DNA from: Paenibacillus sp. D2_2
GTDB taxonomy: Bacteria; Bacillota; Bacilli; Paenibacillales; Paenibacillaceae
Direction: 5' to 3'
Assembly (NCBI RefSeq): GCF_031199965.1
Contig: NZ_CP133605.1
Location: 4,814,501-4,878,500, forward strand
DNA: 64,000 nt
Every line of letters starts with the position of its first letter. Position 1 is the stretch's first letter. A program made the position numbers and the translations under genes. Shown in pieces: positions 19,163 through 28,723 of the stretch. The notes beneath the pieces are model-generated. The model saw only the letters and a program-made list of their open reading frames with translations, made no database searches and was not told the origin of the DNA.

Positions 19163-20160
19163 ATGAAAGCTCAGTTCTCTCAAGCACGTATTACGGCAAT
19201 TGGTACTCATGTTCCCGAACAGCGTCTAACGAATGATGATTTATCTAAGCTGGTGGACACAAATGATGAATGGATCGTACAAAGAACCGGAATGAAGGAG
19301 CGTCGGATCGCCGCTGAGCACGAATTCACCTCGGATCTCTGCATTAAGGCGGTGCAGAACCTGACAGAGCGCTATAACAAAAGCCTAGATGATGTCGACA
19401 TGATTATAGTGGCAACAACAACCCCGGACTATCCATTTCCGAGTGTAGCCTGTAAAATTCAGGATCATTTCGGGATAAGCAGTACCGGTGCATTCGATTT
19501 GAACGCAACCTGTGCGGGCTTCGTATATGGTCTACATCTCGCCAACGGATTAATTTCCGCCGGCCTTCACAAGAAAATACTTGTTGTCGCCGGTGAAACG
19601 CTATCCAAGGTGACCGACTATAGTGACCGCTCCACCTGCATTCTGTTCGGGACGGGGCCGGTGCCGTTCTTGTTGAATACGATGAATCCCATCCTGGGTT
19701 CATCTCCTCAGTACTAGGAAGTAACGGGGAAGGCGGTATTCATGTATATCGCTCAGGCTTGTCCCATACTTTCAAAGGTACAGAGTTAGCCGGTAACGGA
19801 AAAATGGTACAGAACGGACGGGAAGTGTATAAATGGGCAGTGCAGACCGTATCCGCGGGAGTTAAGCAGCTCTTAAAGCAAGCGAATATGAATGTGGATG
19901 ACATCGACTGGTTCGTTCCCCATAGTGCGAATCTGCGCATGATTGATTCCATCTGTGAGAAATCGGGCCTTCCGCTCGAACGGACGCTGTACAGCATGGA
20001 GTACTTTGGCAATACCTCCGCTGCTACCATCCCACTGGCGCTCGACCTCGGGGTACAACAAGGAAGTCTGAAATATGGCGATACGCTACTACTCTATGGC
20101 TTTGGGGGCGGTCTTACCCATAGCGGCCAGATCATTAAGTGGGGAGTACCCCACGTGTAA
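19163..20160 (+). CDS. fabH: 3-oxoacyl-ACP synthase III (single frameshift)
   Basis: Starts fatty acid synthesis by condensing acyl-CoA with malonyl-ACP. About 332 residues when restored, the family length. The catalytic triad is visible: Cys in LNATCAGFVYGL, His in WFVPHSANLRM and Asn in YFGNTSAATIP. The frame is lost near 19652 after CILFG, where four or more G have probably been read as three; the continuation DGAGAVLVEYDESHPGF is in the next frame. Start at 19163 has AGAGGTGATCC. Preceded by a FapR box and followed by a terminator. Confidence 0.92.
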
Positions 20161-20169
20161 TGAATCGAA

Positions 20170-20203
20170 AAAAACCCGGTGAAGTGGGCTTCACCGGGTT
20201 AAT
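20170..20203 (+). terminator. Intrinsic terminator of fabH
   Basis: Perfect 12-bp stem AACCCGGTGAAG / CTTCACCGGGTT with loop TGGG, just after the fabH stop. Confidence 0.88.
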
Positions 20204-20228
20204 TATTCATCTCATGATATATCTACAC

Positions 20229-20402
20229 CTATGGGGTATCTGCATTCTTCAAAGCATGTTCCCAACTTGGAAAATAGAACAATGCGCTTCTCATTAACTC
20301 AGGATCATGTTGCTTCACTTGCTTCTTGCTGATAGGCTCTCCATTGCTCTGAAGCTGCTTGATGCGGCTAATAACCTCATCGGCGCCCATTGAAATTTCC
20401 AT
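20229..20402 (-). CDS. Small protein with SWEHALKNA motif
   Basis: 57 residues starting MEISMGADEVISRIKQLQ behind a strong AAGGAGGATTAGG. The pattern I..I..L...G..IS...V....P.L...A...F.SWEHALK.A resembles the small DNA-binding repeat associated with homing endonucleases, which is also found in stand-alone small proteins of Bacilli. That assignment is by pattern only. An upstream ATG at 20444 is less likely because it precedes the ribosome binding site. Confidence 0.5.
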   Translation of the reverse strand: MEISMGADEVISRIKQLQSNGEPISKKQVKQHDPELMRSALFYFPSWEHALKNADTP

Positions 20403-20482
20403 CCTAATCCTCCTTTCCAAGAAGCCGTTTCTTCTATTTTCCACAATAATCCAATGGATTATTCACCTTGAAGAATATTTGT

Positions 20483-21036
20483 CTATCGCCTGCGTCTTCT
20501 TATGCATAGATAGCAACAGATGATTCCTAAAGTAACTACAGCAATAACGGCCCCACACACGATATAAGATCTATTTGCATCAACCAACAAGCCTCTCGCT
20601 GTACCAATATCCTCATGATCGGTAAGCTTCACTTCTCTATTATCGAGAAAGGCGGATTCATCGCTAGTAAGAGCGGTAACCTTCTTCGTTGGTGCACATA
20701 GCGGATTCTCCCAACCTTGCCCCTCTTTGTAAGTAAGAAAGAACAGATACTCTTCATGAGGAACGCTTGGTCCCGATAGAGCCCCCAGGTTTTATCCTCA
20801 ACAATCACCAATTTCTCTTCCGTAATCCCCTTAAAGCTTCTCTTGATTGACAACTTGACCTGGTTGTTCTCCCTCTTCTCCTTGACGCTCTCCACCTGTC
20901 CGATGACTACACCATCGTACTTTCGATAGGCTTCGGGGATGCTGTACATAACAGCGCATGATAAGGCCAATGTCTGCTGTGTATATAACGGATTAATAAG
21001 CAACAGTATGAATAGAACTAACCCTATCTTCTTCAT
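20483..21036 (-). CDS. Secreted, C-terminally membrane-anchored protein, possible NTR/TIMP-like domain (single frameshift)
   Basis: About 184 residues when restored. Signal peptide (MKKIGLVLFILLLINPLYTQQTLA) followed at once by a mature domain starting LSCAVMYSIPEAYRKYDGVVIGQV. The early Cys, the 'GVVIGQV' strand, VKLSIKRSFKG and the second Cys in WENPLCAPTKKV fit the OB-like NTR/TIMP fold seen in small bacterial secreted proteins. Near 20792 one G is missing after DKTWG; the right frame continues ALSGPSVPHEEYLFFLTYKEG and ends with a membrane helix (YIVCGAVIAVVTLGIICCYL) and CIRRRRR tail. Start at 21036 behind AAGGAGGG. Fold assignment is an inference. Confidence 0.65.
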
Positions 21037-21177
21037 CGTAGCCCTCCTTTTATGGTTAGGACGCATTAAATCTAGGGAAAGGTTGCAGGTTCTAAATAAC
21101 AAATAATAAATAGGGCATAGATGTCAGATCTTCATCTCATAATATGAACATTCCAATCGAAGAAGGTGTGCATCACG

Positions 21178-21654
21178 ATGAGCAAGAAGATGAGTCTGCT
21201 CATGTTCAGCGGAGAGTATGATAAAGCGATGGCCGGGCTGATTCTGGCCAATTCGGCGCAAGATATGGATATTGAAGTGACGATGTTCTTTAGCTTCTGG
21301 GGGCTGTTCCTCATTAGAGATCCTGATAAGATGACCTTGGAGGATAAATCGCTCTATGAAAAAATTATGAGCCTAGCAACGCCCAAAGGTCCTGAGCAGC
21401 TGCCGTTATCCAAAATGAACTTCAGCGGGCTAGGCAAATGGATGCTTGAAGAAATGATAGAGGATCAAGAGGCCCCTAAGCTCGTTCATTTCTTAAAGGG
21501 TGCACGCAAGAAGAACATTAAGTTCTCCGCCTGCAAGCTATCCGTAGAAATAATGGGCTTAAAGCCTGAAGAATTCCTATCCGGAGTAGAAATCGTCGAC
21601 GCCCAGAGCTACTTAAGAGATGCCCTGGAGTCTGACATTCAACTGTTTATTTAG
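21178..21654 (+). CDS. DsrE/DsrF/DrsH-like family protein
   Basis: 158 residues. MSLLMFSGEYDKAMAGLILANSAQDMDIEVTMFFSFWGLFLI is the usual start of peroxiredoxin/sulfur-carrier-like DsrE_2 proteins (YrkE type), and one Cys occurs at FSACKLSVEIMG, the place of the conserved Cys. Likely handles persulfide sulfur together with rhodaneses such as those at 18200-18945, but the genes are not contiguous. The TAG stop shares its last two bases with the start of a dispersed repeat end (AGAGGTAGTTCAAAAAGT). The ATG at 21178 is preferred over an in-frame GTG at 21166. Confidence 0.8.
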   Translation: MSKKMSLLMFSGEYDKAMAGLILANSAQDMDIEVTMFFSFWGLFLIRDPDKMTLEDKSLYEKIMSLATPKGPEQLPLSKMNFSGLGKWMLEEMIEDQEAPKLVHFLKGARKKNIKFSACKLSVEIMGLKPEEFLSGVEIVDAQSYLRDALESDIQLFI

Positions 21655-21672
21655 AGGTAGTTCAAAAAGTTA
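21653..21672 (+). repeat. Left end of the dispersed repeat at a stop codon
   Basis: AGAGGTAGTTCAAAAAGT matches the left end of the full-length copies, and nothing else of the element follows. Its first AG is the AG of the TAG stop codon of the DsrE-like gene. Confidence 0.55.
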
Positions 21673-21683
21673 CACAGCAATAG

Positions 21684-21724
21684 ATAAAGCGATATTCCCG
21701 CAACCCGGGTATATCGCTTTTTTT
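21684..21724 (+). terminator. Intrinsic terminator of the DsrE-like gene
   Basis: Stem AAAGCGATAT / ATATCGCTTT with inner CCCG/CGGG pairing, followed by a run of T. Confidence 0.8.
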
Positions 21725-21820
21725 CTTGGAAAATACAAAAAATCGAGTCTGGGCATTCGCCCCTAGCACTACCTCCGGCATATACTGAGTCATCAATGAA
21801 GTGAGCGAGGAACGAATGCT

Positions 21821-23348
21821 ATGTTGAAAAATGCAACTCATGCATCTGATGTAATCAGCGTCAATAATCCCGAGGCCCTTGAAGCGCATTTTCTTCCTTT
21901 TCGACTCAGAACGATCGGAATCCAGCAGACCTATCCCACTCCCTATGGTAAGCAAAAGATGATCTATGCCGATTGGACAGCAAGCGGACGATTGTACGGA
22001 CCGATTGAAGCGGCGATTACTGAACAGTTCGGCCTTATATGGCCAATACTCATAGCGAGTCTAGTCTAACGGGCCAGACGATATCCCAGGCCTACAAAAT
22101 GGCTCGTCAAATCATCAAGCAGCATGTTAACGCCGGTCCTGACGACATCTTGATGTTGACTGGTTCGGGAATGACCTCGGGCATTAATAAACTGCAGCGT
22201 TTGCTTGGTCTTAAGGTGCCTGAATGGCAGACCGCTTCACTTGGATTTACGGAAAGAGATCGTCCCGTCATCTTTGTCAGCCATATGGAGCATCATTCCA
22301 ACCATATCTCTTGGGCTGAGACGATTGGAGATGTCATCATGCTTGAGCCCGGGGAGGATGGAGAAGTAAGCCCCGCCCAATTGGAGCGATCGCTGAACCT
22401 TTACAAGCACCGCTATTTTAAGATTGGTGCTTTCACTGCCTGCTCCAATGTAACCGGAAGAACGACCCCTATCATCAGTTAGCTAAGGTCATGCATCAGC
22501 ATAGAGGAATATGTATCGTCGATTTTGCCGCATCCGCTCCGTATGTGCCCATCGATATGCATCCTGCGCAGCCTCTAGAACAGCTGGACGGCATCCTCTT
22601 CTCACCGCATAAATTTCTTGGTGGCCCTGGTACAGCTGGTGTTTTGATCGTACGCAACTCCCTATGTGGCCATCGAATTCCCGATCATGTCGGTGGCGGT
22701 ACCGTCGATTGGGTGAACCCTTGGGGCACAAAGCATTATGTCCGTGATATGGAGAGCCGTGAGGATGGCGGCACCCCTCCGATCATACAGACGATCAAGA
22801 CCGCACTATGTATGAAGTTAAAGGATAAAATGAGACCGGAGCTGATATTAGCTCGCGAGCATCAACTGACTGGCCGTTTGCTCCGTGGGCTTGAGCAGAT
22901 TCCTGGCGTTGATGTATTGGATGCGAACTCCGAGGATCGTCTGGGCATCGTCTCATGGATTATCCAGGGGTACCACTACAATCTTGTCGTGAAGCTGCTG
23001 AGTGACCGCTTTGGCATTCAGGCACGAGGCGGCTGTTCCTGTGCCTGCCCTTATGGCCACTACTTACTTGGTATTACCCCCGAGCTCTCTCACTTTATTG
23101 AGCAGAGTGTCATTAATGGAGATTATTCCCTAAAGCCCGGCTGGATACGTACATCACTTCATCCGATTATGACGTTACAGGAAGTTGACGATATCATCCA
23201 CGCGGTAACAGAAATAGCCCGTCATATCGAGACCTGGCAGCATGATTATATTTATAATCCGCTCACCAATGACTGGTCTCATATGCACGGGCAATTCATA
23301 CCGGACGTCGCAGCCATATATGAAAATTCGCTTTTGATCACGAAGTGA
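21821..23348 (+). CDS. Class V aminotransferase / cysteine-desulfurase-like protein (two frameshifts)
   Basis: About 509 residues when restored. PLP-lysine in LFSPHKFLGGPGTAG, ligand-binding IVDFAASAPYVPIDM and VFVSHMEHHSNHISW fit the class V fold; a Cys-rich stretch ARGGCSCACPYGHYLLG lies where SufS-type enzymes have the active Cys. Frames break near 22032 (missing G or C in GGGCC; natural sequence EQFGPYMANTHSES) and near 22468 (five C read as four; TTPYHQLAKVMHQH). The last residues and stop (LLITK) are formed by a copy of the dispersed repeat, so the original C-terminus may differ. Desulfurase activity is not proven by sequence. Confidence 0.78.
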
Positions 23349-23424
23349 ACCAAGAAGTAACTCGGCATCAAATCTTGAATTCACCCGGGCCTTCCGGTGC
23401 TGGATATCGACTTTTTTTGAACCT
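23328..23424 (+). repeat. Dispersed repeat, partial copy at the aminotransferase 3' end
   Basis: TTTTGATCACGAAGTGAAC, GGCATCAAATCTTGAATTC, GGGCCTTCCGGTGCT and a final TTTTTTTGAAC match in order the copy at 25292-25470 with internal deletions. It overlaps the last seven codons and stop of the aminotransferase gene. Confidence 0.7.
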
Positions 23425-23431
23425 AGTAGAT

Positions 23432-24265
23432 CTATTTTATGCCGAGACGCATTCTGTAGCTGAATATAATTTCCTTCATATGACCGTTAAAATATTTATC
23501 CGTCTGTTCTCGGAAAGAAGCTATATCGCCATCAAGCTCTGTGCTGCCGAGCTTTAGCACGCTCTGCAGACCGCCCTGGCTTAGTGCCAGTCCGACATAA
23601 CGCTCGGCATTGCACAGTTCGCGATGGTGAAATACAAACTCCCTCGTATATCTGAAGGCTCCGCTAGCCTGTAGATTTTGTAAATGCTCGTTCTTGTTCC
23701 GTTTGACGGCTTTCGATTCCTCGACCATCTCTCTTTCCAGAATCTTATCGCATTTATCATACAAGTCCATGTATTGCTTCTCCAATTCCCAACTTAGCAT
23801 CGGCGGCCAGTCGCAATCGTAGGCAGCAAAAACGCCTCCATCGCGTAGAACACGGTGTACCTCGCGTAATGTACTTACCGGCTCCATCCAATGAAATGAC
23901 TGCGAACAGGTAATAATGTCAACCGATTCCGACTCCACATTGAGCTGATTGGAATAACCAGGAACAAAAGCGATATCGGAGGCCCCCTCCGAGAAGTGTC
24001 TTAGCTTAGCTGAGGCAACGCTTCGCATGTCATCATTAGGCTCTACTCCTATGATCCGCGCCGCCTGCTTATTCCAGATTAGAGTAGACAATCCTGTGCC
24101 ACAACCTAAATCCATCACGAGTTCTGGCTCTCTCTGCAGGTATCGGGTCAATATCTCAGTAACCATCTCAGGGGCCTCGGGACGATAAGCATCGTACACG
24201 TCCGCAAACCCTGAGAACCTCTCAACATTGCTCTGCAAATTTCCTTTTGGGATCTCTGGAACCAT
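23432..24265 (-). CDS. Class I SAM-dependent methyltransferase
   Basis: 277 residues. Motif I LVMDLGCGTGLSTLIW, acidic loop IIGVEPNDDM and post-motif DIITCSQSFHWMEP fit the methyltransferase-11/25 group related to BioC/UbiE; the phrase FSGFADVYDAYRPEAPE at the start is typical of this group. Substrate cannot be told. Start at 24265 has GGAGGCGATCG. No partner genes; a repeat copy separates it from the convergent aminotransferase gene. Confidence 0.85.
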   Translation of the reverse strand: MVPEIPKGNLQSNVERFSGFADVYDAYRPEAPEMVTEILTRYLQREPELVMDLGCGTGLSTLIWNKQAARIIGVEPNDDMRSVASAKLRHFSEGASDIAFVPGYSNQLNVESESVDIITCSQSFHWMEPVSTLREVHRVLRDGGVFAAYDCDWPPMLSWELEKQYMDLYDKCDKILEREMVEESKAVKRNKNEHLQNLQASGAFRYTREFVFHHRELCNAERYVGLALSQGGLQSVLKLGSTELDGDIASFREQTDKYFNGHMKEIIFSYRMRLGIK

Positions 24266-24338
24266 TCGATCGCCTCCATGATTTATTTTTTGACAATGGG
24301 TTAGATGCTAGCTCTATGTGATTTCGCTAGAACTTGAA

Positions 24339-25260
24339 CTACAACTGCTGCTGCATAATCTCATAGACTTGTAGATTACGATAAATCACCTCAAGCAGCG
24401 GGGCTTCAATCTGAAGCTCCTTAGCCAAATCGAGTAAATGACCGTGCAGATGACGTCCCTCGATCGATAGCCCCTTCTCCATATCTCTTAGCATAGATGC
24501 TTTCATGGTATAGTCCGTCTTCTCCATCGTGATCATATGCCGAGCAACAATCTCCGAATCCAGTGGCGCCCATGCGCTAACATGATCGTCGCACCCTCTT
24601 GGAACACACCACGGATGAACTCATATCCATTCTCGCTATCCCGAATGGGACCTAACGGAGCTCGCATCAAAGTCGTTACACCAGCAATAGTAGCAATATA
24701 CAAATATTTATGCCAAATATCCTGCTCAATATGAGAACTTCGCACGAACGAAGCCTTCGTTCCGCTCAAGACTTCTTCAATCACACGGATTCTCTCTGTC
24801 TCTTTGTTCCCGAACTCTCCGAATCGGACATAGTGCCCCTTGCTCGTCTGAATGATATGACCCTGCTCACTCAAAGTAGTCTCGATGAAGCATAGTCCAC
24901 CGATCACCTTGTCCAACCCGAACTCCTGCTGCAATAGTGAGATATGAGCCACACCATTCAACAGCGGAAGAATCACCGTCTTCTCTCCTACGAACGACTT
25001 CAGATCCTGCATGGCCCCCTCTAAATGGTAAGCCTTTGTTGAGAACAGGATTAAATCAAAAGGTTCCGCTGACTCCTGCGCTGTAATAAGCCGCGGCTTC
25101 AATGTGAGATCGCCGTTCACACTGCGGATCACCAATCCCTCCTGCTCAAGCTGATGCTTGCGGTGTTCCCTTACGAGAAAGGTAACATCTTCCCCTTCTC
25201 AACTAAACGGCCGCCAAAATAACCGCCGACTCCTCCGGCCCCTAGCACTAATATCCGCAT
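24339..25260 (-). CDS. Ketopantoate reductase family protein (two frameshifts)
   Basis: About 307 residues when restored. The N-terminus MRILVLGAGGVGGYFGGRLVEKG is the NADP-binding Rossmann motif of the PanE/ApbA family, and LFSTKAYHLEGAMQDLKSFVG follows as usual. The frame breaks near 25196 (five G read as four) and near 24566; after the second, LDSEIVARHMITMEKTDYTMKASMLRDMEKG carries the family's C-terminal SMxxDxxxG motif (here SMLRDMEKG). It may make pantoate for coenzyme A or act on another 2-oxo acid; no pan genes lie nearby. Confidence 0.82.
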
Positions 25261-25291
25261 CGATTACTTCATCTCCTGACATAGATATTTT

Positions 25292-25470
25292 AGAGGTTGT
25301 TTAAAAAGTCCAATTTTGATCACGAAGTAACACTGAAAGCTTATTCGACATCGAATCTTGAATTCAGCCGGGCCTTCCGGTGCTCACGTACCCAAAACGT
25401 ACGCCTCGCTCCTCAGTCCCTAGCTTCATCCAACCTTCTCGGTGCTGAAAACCGGCCTTTTTGAACATGC
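25292..25470 (+). repeat. Dispersed repeat, 179-bp copy
   Basis: Begins AGAGGTTGTTTAAAAAGTCC and ends GGCCTTTTTGAACATGC; the ends are imperfect inverted repeats of each other (core GTTCAAAAAG-CCG-TTTT). It lies just upstream of the ketopantoate-reductase-like gene. Interior segments are shared with the copies at 23328, 56929 and 61496. Confidence 0.85.
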
Positions 25471-25581
25471 ACTTTCAACAAAATTATACTAGATAAAAGA
25501 AAAAGCGAATCCGCCCTTCTTCAAAGAGTGAAATCCGCCTATGCATGACTGCAAAAATTTTGAGTATATTACTTAGCGTGC

Positions 25582-25614
25582 GTGTTCAAAAACGGACTTT
25601 TTGAACTACCTCTT
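25582..25614 (-). repeat. Dispersed repeat, minimal 33-bp copy (ends only)
   Basis: On the minus strand AGAGGTAGTTCAAAAAGTCC is joined directly to GTTTTTGAACAC, so only the two ends remain. Its first base is the last base of the TAA stop of the marR gene at 25613. Confidence 0.7.
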
Positions 25615-26032
25615 AACGTGCATTGTAGTTGTCATAGACCTTCTGCAGCAATGTTCTAAGCTGCTCCTTCTCTTCCTCGGACAAGCAGCAGGCAAGACTC
25701 TGGTTGGATTCATCCAGAATCGAGACCAGTACAGGCTCGAATTCCTTGGCCTCGGTGGTTGGATATAACCGATAGGATCTACGGTCGTTATCGTCTACGA
25801 TCCTCTCGACATAGCCCGCATCCTCCAATTGCTTGATACAACGGGTCGTAGTAGCCTTATCAAACTTCACTTCACAAGTAAGCTGATCCTGATTCAAACC
25901 GGGATTCATCAGAATCGTCTTCAAGTAGCTGTGGTGTCCGCCACCACCTATATTATAATCTCTCAATTTGTTGGCTAGTTCCTTCTGATGGATTCGGTTG
26001 ATAAATGATATCAGCTTGCCGATTGAGTTCAT
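25613..26032 (-). CDS. MarR family regulator, divergent from an MFS gene
   Basis: 139 residues. Winged-helix region LNQDQLTCEVKFDKATTTRCIKQLEDAGYVERIVDDNDRRSYRLYPT contains the recognition helix and the DxRxxxxxLT-like wing. It is transcribed away from the MFS drug transporter gene at 26189, and a 28-bp perfect palindrome lies between them, so it very probably represses both. Stop codon abuts a minimal repeat copy. Confidence 0.92.
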   Translation of the reverse strand: MNSIGKLISFINRIHQKELANKLRDYNIGGGGHHSYLKTILMNPGLNQDQLTCEVKFDKATTTRCIKQLEDAGYVERIVDDNDRRSYRLYPTTEAKEFEPVLVSILDESNQSLACCLSEEEKEQLRTLLQKVYDNYNAR

Positions 26033-26085
26033 GACTATCCTTGCCCTTCTATATCAGAAATTTGTACATATCTAAAATTTTATCG

Positions 26086-26155
26086 CACTTTAGTTGCAGC
26101 TGCAACTAAAGTGGAGTACACTTTGAATGTGCCATTTAGTTGTATATGCAACAAA
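26086..26155. promoter_or_regulatory. MarR operators between the divergent marR and MFS genes
   Basis: A perfect 28-bp palindrome (26086-26113; core TTTAGTTGCAGCTGCAACTAAA) is followed by a second, weaker site TTTAGTTGTATATGCAACAAA around 26134-26155. Both contain GTTG..CAAC half-sites. Binding by the adjacent MarR protein is inferred. Confidence 0.75.
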
Positions 26156-26188
26156 TTTATATTGCAATGATAAAGTGAGGTCATCAAC

Positions 26189-27667
26189 ATGAGTTCAAAT
26201 CCAGAAATGGTCAGAAAAACGTATCAGGATGATCCTGCCGTACAGAAAAAACGCTGGTTAATTCTGATTGTCATTAATCTGTTCACCTTCATGTCCACAC
26301 TGGACGGAAGCATCGTCAATATCGCCCTGCCCGTGATATCGAAGCAGCTTGATTTGCCGGTAGCTCAGACACAATGGGTAGTCACCAGCTACTTAATGAT
26401 GATCTGTGCAGCGATCCTGTTCTTCGGCAAGCTTGGAGATATCGTCGGCAAAATAAAAATATTCAAGCTAGGCATGATCATCTTCACGATCGGGTCACTG
26501 TTCTGCGGATTAAGCCATAGCTTGACCACCTTGATTGCCTCGCGTCTCATACAGGCCCTAGGTGCCTCAATGACGATGGCGAATAATCAGGGGATTGTAA
26601 CAGATATTTTCCCGCCCCAGGAACGTGGCAAGGCGCTCGGGTTCATCGGAACCTTCGTATCGCTTGGTAGCATCGCCGGCCCAAGTCTTGGCGGCATTAT
26701 CATTTCCAGCCTAGGTTGGGAATATATATTCTGGGTGAATGTCCCGATCGGGATCATCGCCTTTATCGTTGGTGCCAAGACGTTACCACAGGATATTACG
26801 AAGCTGCGAGTGAAGATCGACAGGTCAGGTAACCTGTTGTTCACCCTGTTTATACTTGCCCTATTCTCCGGTCTATTACTTGGACAACAAGTTGGCTATG
26901 GAGATTACCGTATCATAACCGCATTAGTCGTGTCAGTAGTTGTGTTTATCGCCTTTTTGTGGGTGCAAATGCACAAGCAGGAGCCGCTGCTTCAGCTATC
27001 GCTCTTTAAGAATCCGTTGTTCACGTTAAGTATTCTGTGCGGATTTCTCGTGTTCGTTGCGAACTTCTGCTACAACATTATCGCACCATTCTATGCACAG
27101 AGCATTCTTAATCTGTCTCCGTCTCAAGCCGGATTCCTGCTGATGATCTTCCCGATTGTCATGGTCATCATCGCCCCGCTTAGCGGTTCTCTGTCGGATA
27201 AGATTGGCTCAGAGCTGTTAACCTTCATCGGCCTGATCGTGATGGTTATCGCTCAATTCGGTCTAGCTTCACTGCACGGCGGCAGCCATATTGCTCTCGT
27301 CGCGGTATGGATTGCTATGCTCGGGCTTGGCAGCGGGATATTCCAATCCCCGAACAATTCGCTTGTCATGTCCAAGGTACCGCGGACACAGCTTGGGATT
27401 GCTGGTAGCATCAACGGCCTGATCCGCAATATTGGAATGGTCGTGGGGATCACGGTAGCAACCACTACCTTATTCAGTGTGATGAGCCACAAAGCAGGTT
27501 ACCGTGTTACCGGTTTGATTCCAGACCGCCCAGACATCTTCCTGAGCGGAATGCATGTCGTCTTCCAGACATCGGCGACGATCTGCCTTGTAGCCGCTCT
27601 GTTGACCGGCTGGCGGCTCTGGTCTTCGAGACGGTCGCTGCGAAATGAACCTGTCCGGTCGAATTAA
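26189..27667 (+). CDS. DHA2-family MFS multidrug transporter (EmrB/QacA type)
   Basis: 492 residues and about 14 hydrophobic segments. Motifs: the start LFTFMSTLDGSIVNIALPVIS (motif D1, with the membrane Asp), GKLGDIVGKIKIF (motif A), RLIQALGASMT (motif B) and GFIGTFVSLGSIAGPSLGGII (motif C of drug antiporters). It is expected to export toxic compounds using the proton gradient. Ribosome binding site GTGAGG. Controlled by the divergent marR gene. Confidence 0.92.
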   Translation: MSSNPEMVRKTYQDDPAVQKKRWLILIVINLFTFMSTLDGSIVNIALPVISKQLDLPVAQTQWVVTSYLMMICAAILFFGKLGDIVGKIKIFKLGMIIFTIGSLFCGLSHSLTTLIASRLIQALGASMTMANNQGIVTDIFPPQERGKALGFIGTFVSLGSIAGPSLGGIIISSLGWEYIFWVNVPIGIIAFIVGAKTLPQDITKLRVKIDRSGNLLFTLFILALFSGLLLGQQVGYGDYRIITALVVSVVVFIAFLWVQMHKQEPLLQLSLFKNPLFTLSILCGFLVFVANFCYNIIAPFYAQSILNLSPSQAGFLLMIFPIVMVIIAPLSGSLSDKIGSELLTFIGLIVMVIAQFGLASLHGGSHIALVAVWIAMLGLGSGIFQSPNNSLVMSKVPRTQLGIAGSINGLIRNIGMVVGITVATTTLFSVMSHKAGYRVTGLIPDRPDIFLSGMHVVFQTSATICLVAALLTGWRLWSSRRSLRNEPVRSN

Positions 27668-27851
27668 CGGTACGGTTAGCCCCATATGTGGATTGAGCTG
27701 GCTTGCGGATAGTGGTGTGTGAACTCGGTAGATTGATCCTCGTTTTTCGCATATTACGCCTGACAAATATAAATACCTGCAAAAATGCAGTTATTTCACC
27801 TGGAATAAGCCCGATTTCAAAAAAACATAGAAAAAACCTGCATTTTTGGTC
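27668..27851. repeat. Intergenic TGCA-type palindromes left of the insertion element
   Basis: ACCTGCAAAAATGCAGTT near 27777 and AAAACCTGCATTTTTGG near 27834 belong to the short CTGCA..TGCAG palindromes also found at 3548, 29141-29205 and 45502-45679. The second one pairs with CCATTTTGCAGGTTTT on the other side of the IS element, so the IS appears to sit inside the loop of one such palindrome. Confidence 0.5.
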
Positions 27852-27882
27852 ATACCCCTGTCAAGTAGACATATAAAAAAAG

Positions 27883-28719
27883 CTAAGCTGCTAGCGCGCA
27901 CCGGTACTCAATCGGTGCGCGTTGTTTCAATTTGGCTTGAAAACGGTGATAGTTGTAGAAATAAATATAATCTTCTACTGCTTGCTGAATTTCTGCTCCT
28001 GATCTACACTGTTTAATATACAGCTTCTCTGTTTTGAGATGCGAAAAGAAGGATTCGATGCATGCGTTATCCAGGCAGGTTGCTTTGCGAGAGTGGCTGC
28101 CTTTAACGCCGAGTGCTTCTAATTGCGTGTTGTATGCCTGAGACGTGTATTGGAAGCCCTGATCCGAATGGAGCACGGCTTCCGAAACGTCTCTTTTCTT
28201 TGCCCATTCTTTTACTGTATCTAGTACGAGTTCAACATCGTTACGTTCTGACAAATTCCAGGCGACAATCTCGTTGTTAAATAAATCTTGGATGACGGAT
28301 AAATAATAAAATTTCTTTCCGTCGGAAATATAGGTAATGTCAGTGACCATTTTTTGCTGCGGTGCTGTAGCATGGAATTGGCGCTTTAAGCGATTGGGAT
28401 AGACAACAGAAGGCGTATAATTGGACTGTTTTCGCTTTCTCCGTATCACCGATTGGATCGATAATTCACTCATGATCCTCGATACTTTTTTATGATTCAC
28501 CTTGTAACCGGCTTCCCATAAGGCGGTCATCATGCGCGGGTAGCCAAACTCTGGGTGTGCAAAATGGATAGCCATCATATGTTCTTTAATTCCATGATCC
28601 TTGTCTCGCCTTGCCTCACGCTCAGGGTTTGTGGCTCGCCATTTGTAATAACTGGCTCTTGGTATTCCTGCAATGGTTAGCAAACGTGTAATGCCGTGAG
28701 AGCCGCGTAGTTCTTCCAC
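27883..28719 (-). CDS. IS3-family transposase, OrfB (DDE integrase)
   Basis: 278 residues. N-terminal HTH_21-like region (GIPRASYYKWRATNPEREA, HPEFGYPRMMTALWEAGYKVNHKKVSRIM), then the rve integrase core with D in MVTDITYI, D in LHSDQGFQYTS and E in CIESFFSHLKTE followed by the Y/F-rich tail, giving the DDE triad. In IS3 elements it is made as OrfAB by -1 slippage; here the -1 frame from orfA stops just before orfB, and one missing base near 28735 would join them as ..APAS-ENYKIVEELRG. Confidence 0.93.
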   Translation of the reverse strand: MEELRGSHGITRLLTIAGIPRASYYKWRATNPEREARRDKDHGIKEHMMAIHFAHPEFGYPRMMTALWEAGYKVNHKKVSRIMSELSIQSVIRRKRKQSNYTPSVVYPNRLKRQFHATAPQQKMVTDITYISDGKKFYYLSVIQDLFNNEIVAWNLSERNDVELVLDTVKEWAKKRDVSEAVLHSDQGFQYTSQAYNTQLEALGVKGSHSRKATCLDNACIESFFSHLKTEKLYIKQCRSGAEIQQAVEDYIYFYNYHRFQAKLKQRAPIEYRCALAA

Positions 28720-28723
28720 TATT

